Shown in pieces: positions 7,416-8,938 of a stretch of 8,938 bases of DNA. The DNA lies in assembly GCA_027490485.1 (NCBI GenBank), contig JAIXYA010000321.1, positions 1 through 8,938 on the forward strand, read 5' to 3'. Position 1 is the stretch's first letter; the number at the start of each line of letters is the position of its first letter. The stretch comes from Comamonadaceae bacterium. GTDB lineage: Bacteria > Pseudomonadota > Gammaproteobacteria > Burkholderiales > Burkholderiaceae_C. Below the pieces are notes generated by a model, which ran no database searches, was not told the origin of the DNA, and worked only from the letters and a program-made list of their open reading frames with translations. A program made the translations under genes and the position numbers.

Positions 7416-8797
7416 TCACCCGTACCCGCTTTGCACCGTCGCCTACAGGCTTTATCCATCTGGGCAATATCCGTTCGGCCTTGTACCCATGGGCGTTTGC
7501 CCGCGCCACAGGCGGCAAGTTCATTTTGCGCATCGAAGACACCGATGTGGAGCGCTCTTCTCAAGAAGCGGTGGATGTGATTTTGCAAGGCATGGCTTGG
7601 CTGGGGCTGAACCATGATGAAGGCCCTTTCTACCAAATGCAACGCATGGACCGCTACAAAGAGGTGCTGGCGCAATTGGTGGCGGCGGGCCATGTTTACC
7701 CTTGCTACATGAGTGTGGCCGAATTGGATGCACTGCGTGAACGTCAAATGGCTGACAAAGAAAAGCCGCGTTATGACGGTACATGGCGACCCGAACCCGG
7801 TAAGGTGTTGCCTGCCATACCAGAGGGTGTTCAGCCAGTGTTGCGCTTCAAAACGCCTTTGCAAGGTGTGGTGTCGTGGGAAGACAAGGTCAAGGGTTTG
7901 ATTGAGATTCGCAACACCGAGCTCGACGATTTGGTCATCGCCAGACCCGATGGCACGCCAACCTATAACTTTTGCGTGGTGGTGGATGACATCGATATGG
8001 CCATCACGCATGTGATTCGCGGTGACGACCACGTGAACAACACGCCGCGTCAAATTCACATCTTCCGCGCCTTAGCGCATGAACCGCCGGTGTACGCCCA
8101 CCTGCCCACTGTGCTCAACGAGCAAGGCGACAAGCTCAGTAAACGCACCGGTGCCAAGCCGGTTACCCAGTTTCGCGACGAGGGCTTTTTGCCCGAGGCC
8201 ATGGTGAATTACCTCGCTCGTTTGGGTTGGAGCCACGGCGATGATGAAATCTTCAGCCGTGAGCAGTTTGTGCAATGGTTCAACTTGGACCACTTAGGAA
8301 AAAGCGCCGCCCAATTTGACGAGACCAAGCTGCGTTGGGTGAATGCGCAGCACCTGAAAGCCATGCCTGACGATGCCTTGGCATCCTTGGTGCACGCGCA
8401 GTTGGCTGCGAAAGGCTTGCAAGCGGATCAGCGATTGCCAGCCATTTGTGGCTTGTTCAAAGACCGCTGCGACACCACGGTGGCGCTGGCCAACTGGGCC
8501 ACTGCTTTTTATGCCGACGTTCACCCCAACGCCGATGACCTGGCCAAACATGTCACCCCAGAGGTCAAACCCGCGCTTGAATTGCTGGCGAATAAGCTGA
8601 GTGCTTTGAGCGAGTGGACTGTAGCCGCCATCAGCGCGGCCTTTAAAGAGGTGTTGACTGAAAAAGGCCTCAAGATGCCGCAGCTGGCCATGCCTGTTCG
8701 GGTGTTGGTGATGGGCACGCCGCAAACACCGTCCGTGGACGCGTTGCTGCAACTGTGTGGCTTGGAAAAAGTTTTGGCACGCCTTAAAGTTGCTTGA
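7412..8797 (+). CDS. gltX: Glutamyl-tRNA synthetase
   Basis: It charges tRNA-Glu with glutamate in the cytoplasm; Glu-tRNA also feeds tetrapyrrole synthesis in proteobacteria. The product has 461 residues (E. coli 471). The class I HIGH signature appears as HLGN at 16-19 within [18 protein letters not shown] follows at 39-45, and the KMSKS signature appears as KLSKR at 241-245. The C-terminal part (about 320-461) is the helical anticodon-binding domain. Where E. coli GluRS has zinc ligands Cys98, Cys100, Cys125 and His127, this protein has only Cys98 (C98-Y-M100; W125, P127), so it should not bind that zinc. The start ATG overlaps the metZ stop (ATGA); no independent ribosome binding site is seen, which suggests coupled translation. 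Complete, with no terminator seen after it. Confidence 0.96.
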   Translation: MITRTRFAPSPTGFIHLGNIRSALYPWAFARATGGKFILRIEDTDVERSSQEAVDVILQGMAWLGLNHDEGPFYQMQRMDRYKEVLAQLVAAGHVYPCYMSVAELDALRERQMADKEKPRYDGTWRPEPGKVLPAIPEGVQPVLRFKTPLQGVVSWEDKVKGLIEIRNTELDDLVIARPDGTPTYNFCVVVDDIDMAITHVIRGDDHVNNTPRQIHIFRALAHEPPVYAHLPTVLNEQGDKLSKRTGAKPVTQFRDEGFLPEAMVNYLARLGWSHGDDEIFSREQFVQWFNLDHLGKSAAQFDETKLRWVNAQHLKAMPDDALASLVHAQLAAKGLQADQRLPAICGLFKDRCDTTVALANWATAFYADVHPNADDLAKHVTPEVKPALELLANKLSALSEWTVAAISAAFKEVLTEKGLKMPQLAMPVRVLVMGTPQTPSVDALLQLCGLEKVLARLKVA

Positions 8798-8820
8798 AAA
8801 AGTTGGTTATACTCTCGGGC
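8784..8820 (+). promoter_or_regulatory. Probable promoter of tRNA-Ala
   Basis: TATACT at 8808-8813 is a good sigma-70 -10 hexamer. The -35 side is poor (TTAAAG at 8784-8789 with an 18-base spacer is the best I see). The bases right after the -10 (CTCGGGC, 8814-8820) form a GC-rich discriminator, the feature known from stable-RNA promoters under ppGpp/DksA control. The element overlaps the gltX stop codon, so the tRNA could be made independently of the long operon as well as by read-through. Confidence 0.5.
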
Positions 8821-8832
8821 TCGACACCCAAT

Positions 8833-8908
<76 letters not shown>

Positions 8909-8938
8909 AACAAGGCGTCGAGTTGGTTTAGTCCACAG

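Noticed and set aside
7085..8059. A 324-codon minus-strand frame spanning metZ and gltX
   Set aside because: It runs antisense across two well-supported genes and its translation shows no family features.
8761..8804. Short direct repeat CTTGGAAAAAGTT / CTTGAAAAAGTT near the gltX end
   Set aside because: The copies are about 12-13 bases, imperfect and A-rich; the first is in codons of gltX and the second spans its stop. Most likely chance.
8909..8938. Possible second tRNA after tRNA-Ala
   Set aside because: Only 30 bases remain and they do not match the start of a tRNA I can recognise; nothing can be called.

Overview
This window is an ordinary housekeeping segment of a bacterial chromosome. 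It most resembles a Burkholderiales betaproteobacterium, probably Comamonadaceae (Limnohabitans or Rhodoferax-like). I base that on the protein sequences, moderately high G+C by eye, the gene order folC / SPOR protein / cvpA / purF / metZ, and an O-succinylhomoserine sulfhydrylase directly after purF. The taxonomic call is an inference from reading, not from a search. There are no phage genes, transposases, CRISPR arrays or other mobile elements, and no intergenic stretch longer than about 100 bases.

The left part (1-2112) is read from the minus strand. In transcription order it holds a secreted glycine-zipper protein (2112-1558), a rho-independent terminator (1538-1512), argG for argininosuccinate synthase (1467-172), and the first 58 codons of a PpnP-type nucleoside phosphorylase (175 to the window edge). 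The argG stop and the ppnP start share an ATGA overlap, so the two are probably translated from one message.

The middle and right part (2216-8797) is read from the plus strand as a tight six-gene row: folC (folate polyglutamylation), a DedD-like SPOR cell-division protein, cvpA (inner membrane protein), purF (first step of purine synthesis), metZ (homocysteine synthesis) and gltX (glutamyl-tRNA synthetase). Gaps between these genes run from a 4-base overlap to 16 bases, which suggests one operon. Its first four genes match the classical folC-dedD-cvpA-purF cluster of E. coli. After gltX comes tRNA-Ala(GGC), with its own likely promoter overlapping the gltX stop.

The two divergent transcription units meet at 2113-2215, a 103-base region with an inverted repeat (GTTGACC, 18-base spacer, GGTCAAC) and a further half-site. 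This is the only stretch not explained by genes or RNA. I found no convincing new biological system. The observations worth a second look are modest: the argG/ppnP overlap, the very short argG leader behind a terminator, the intergenic repeats, the loss of zinc ligands in GltX, and metZ-gltX translational overlap.
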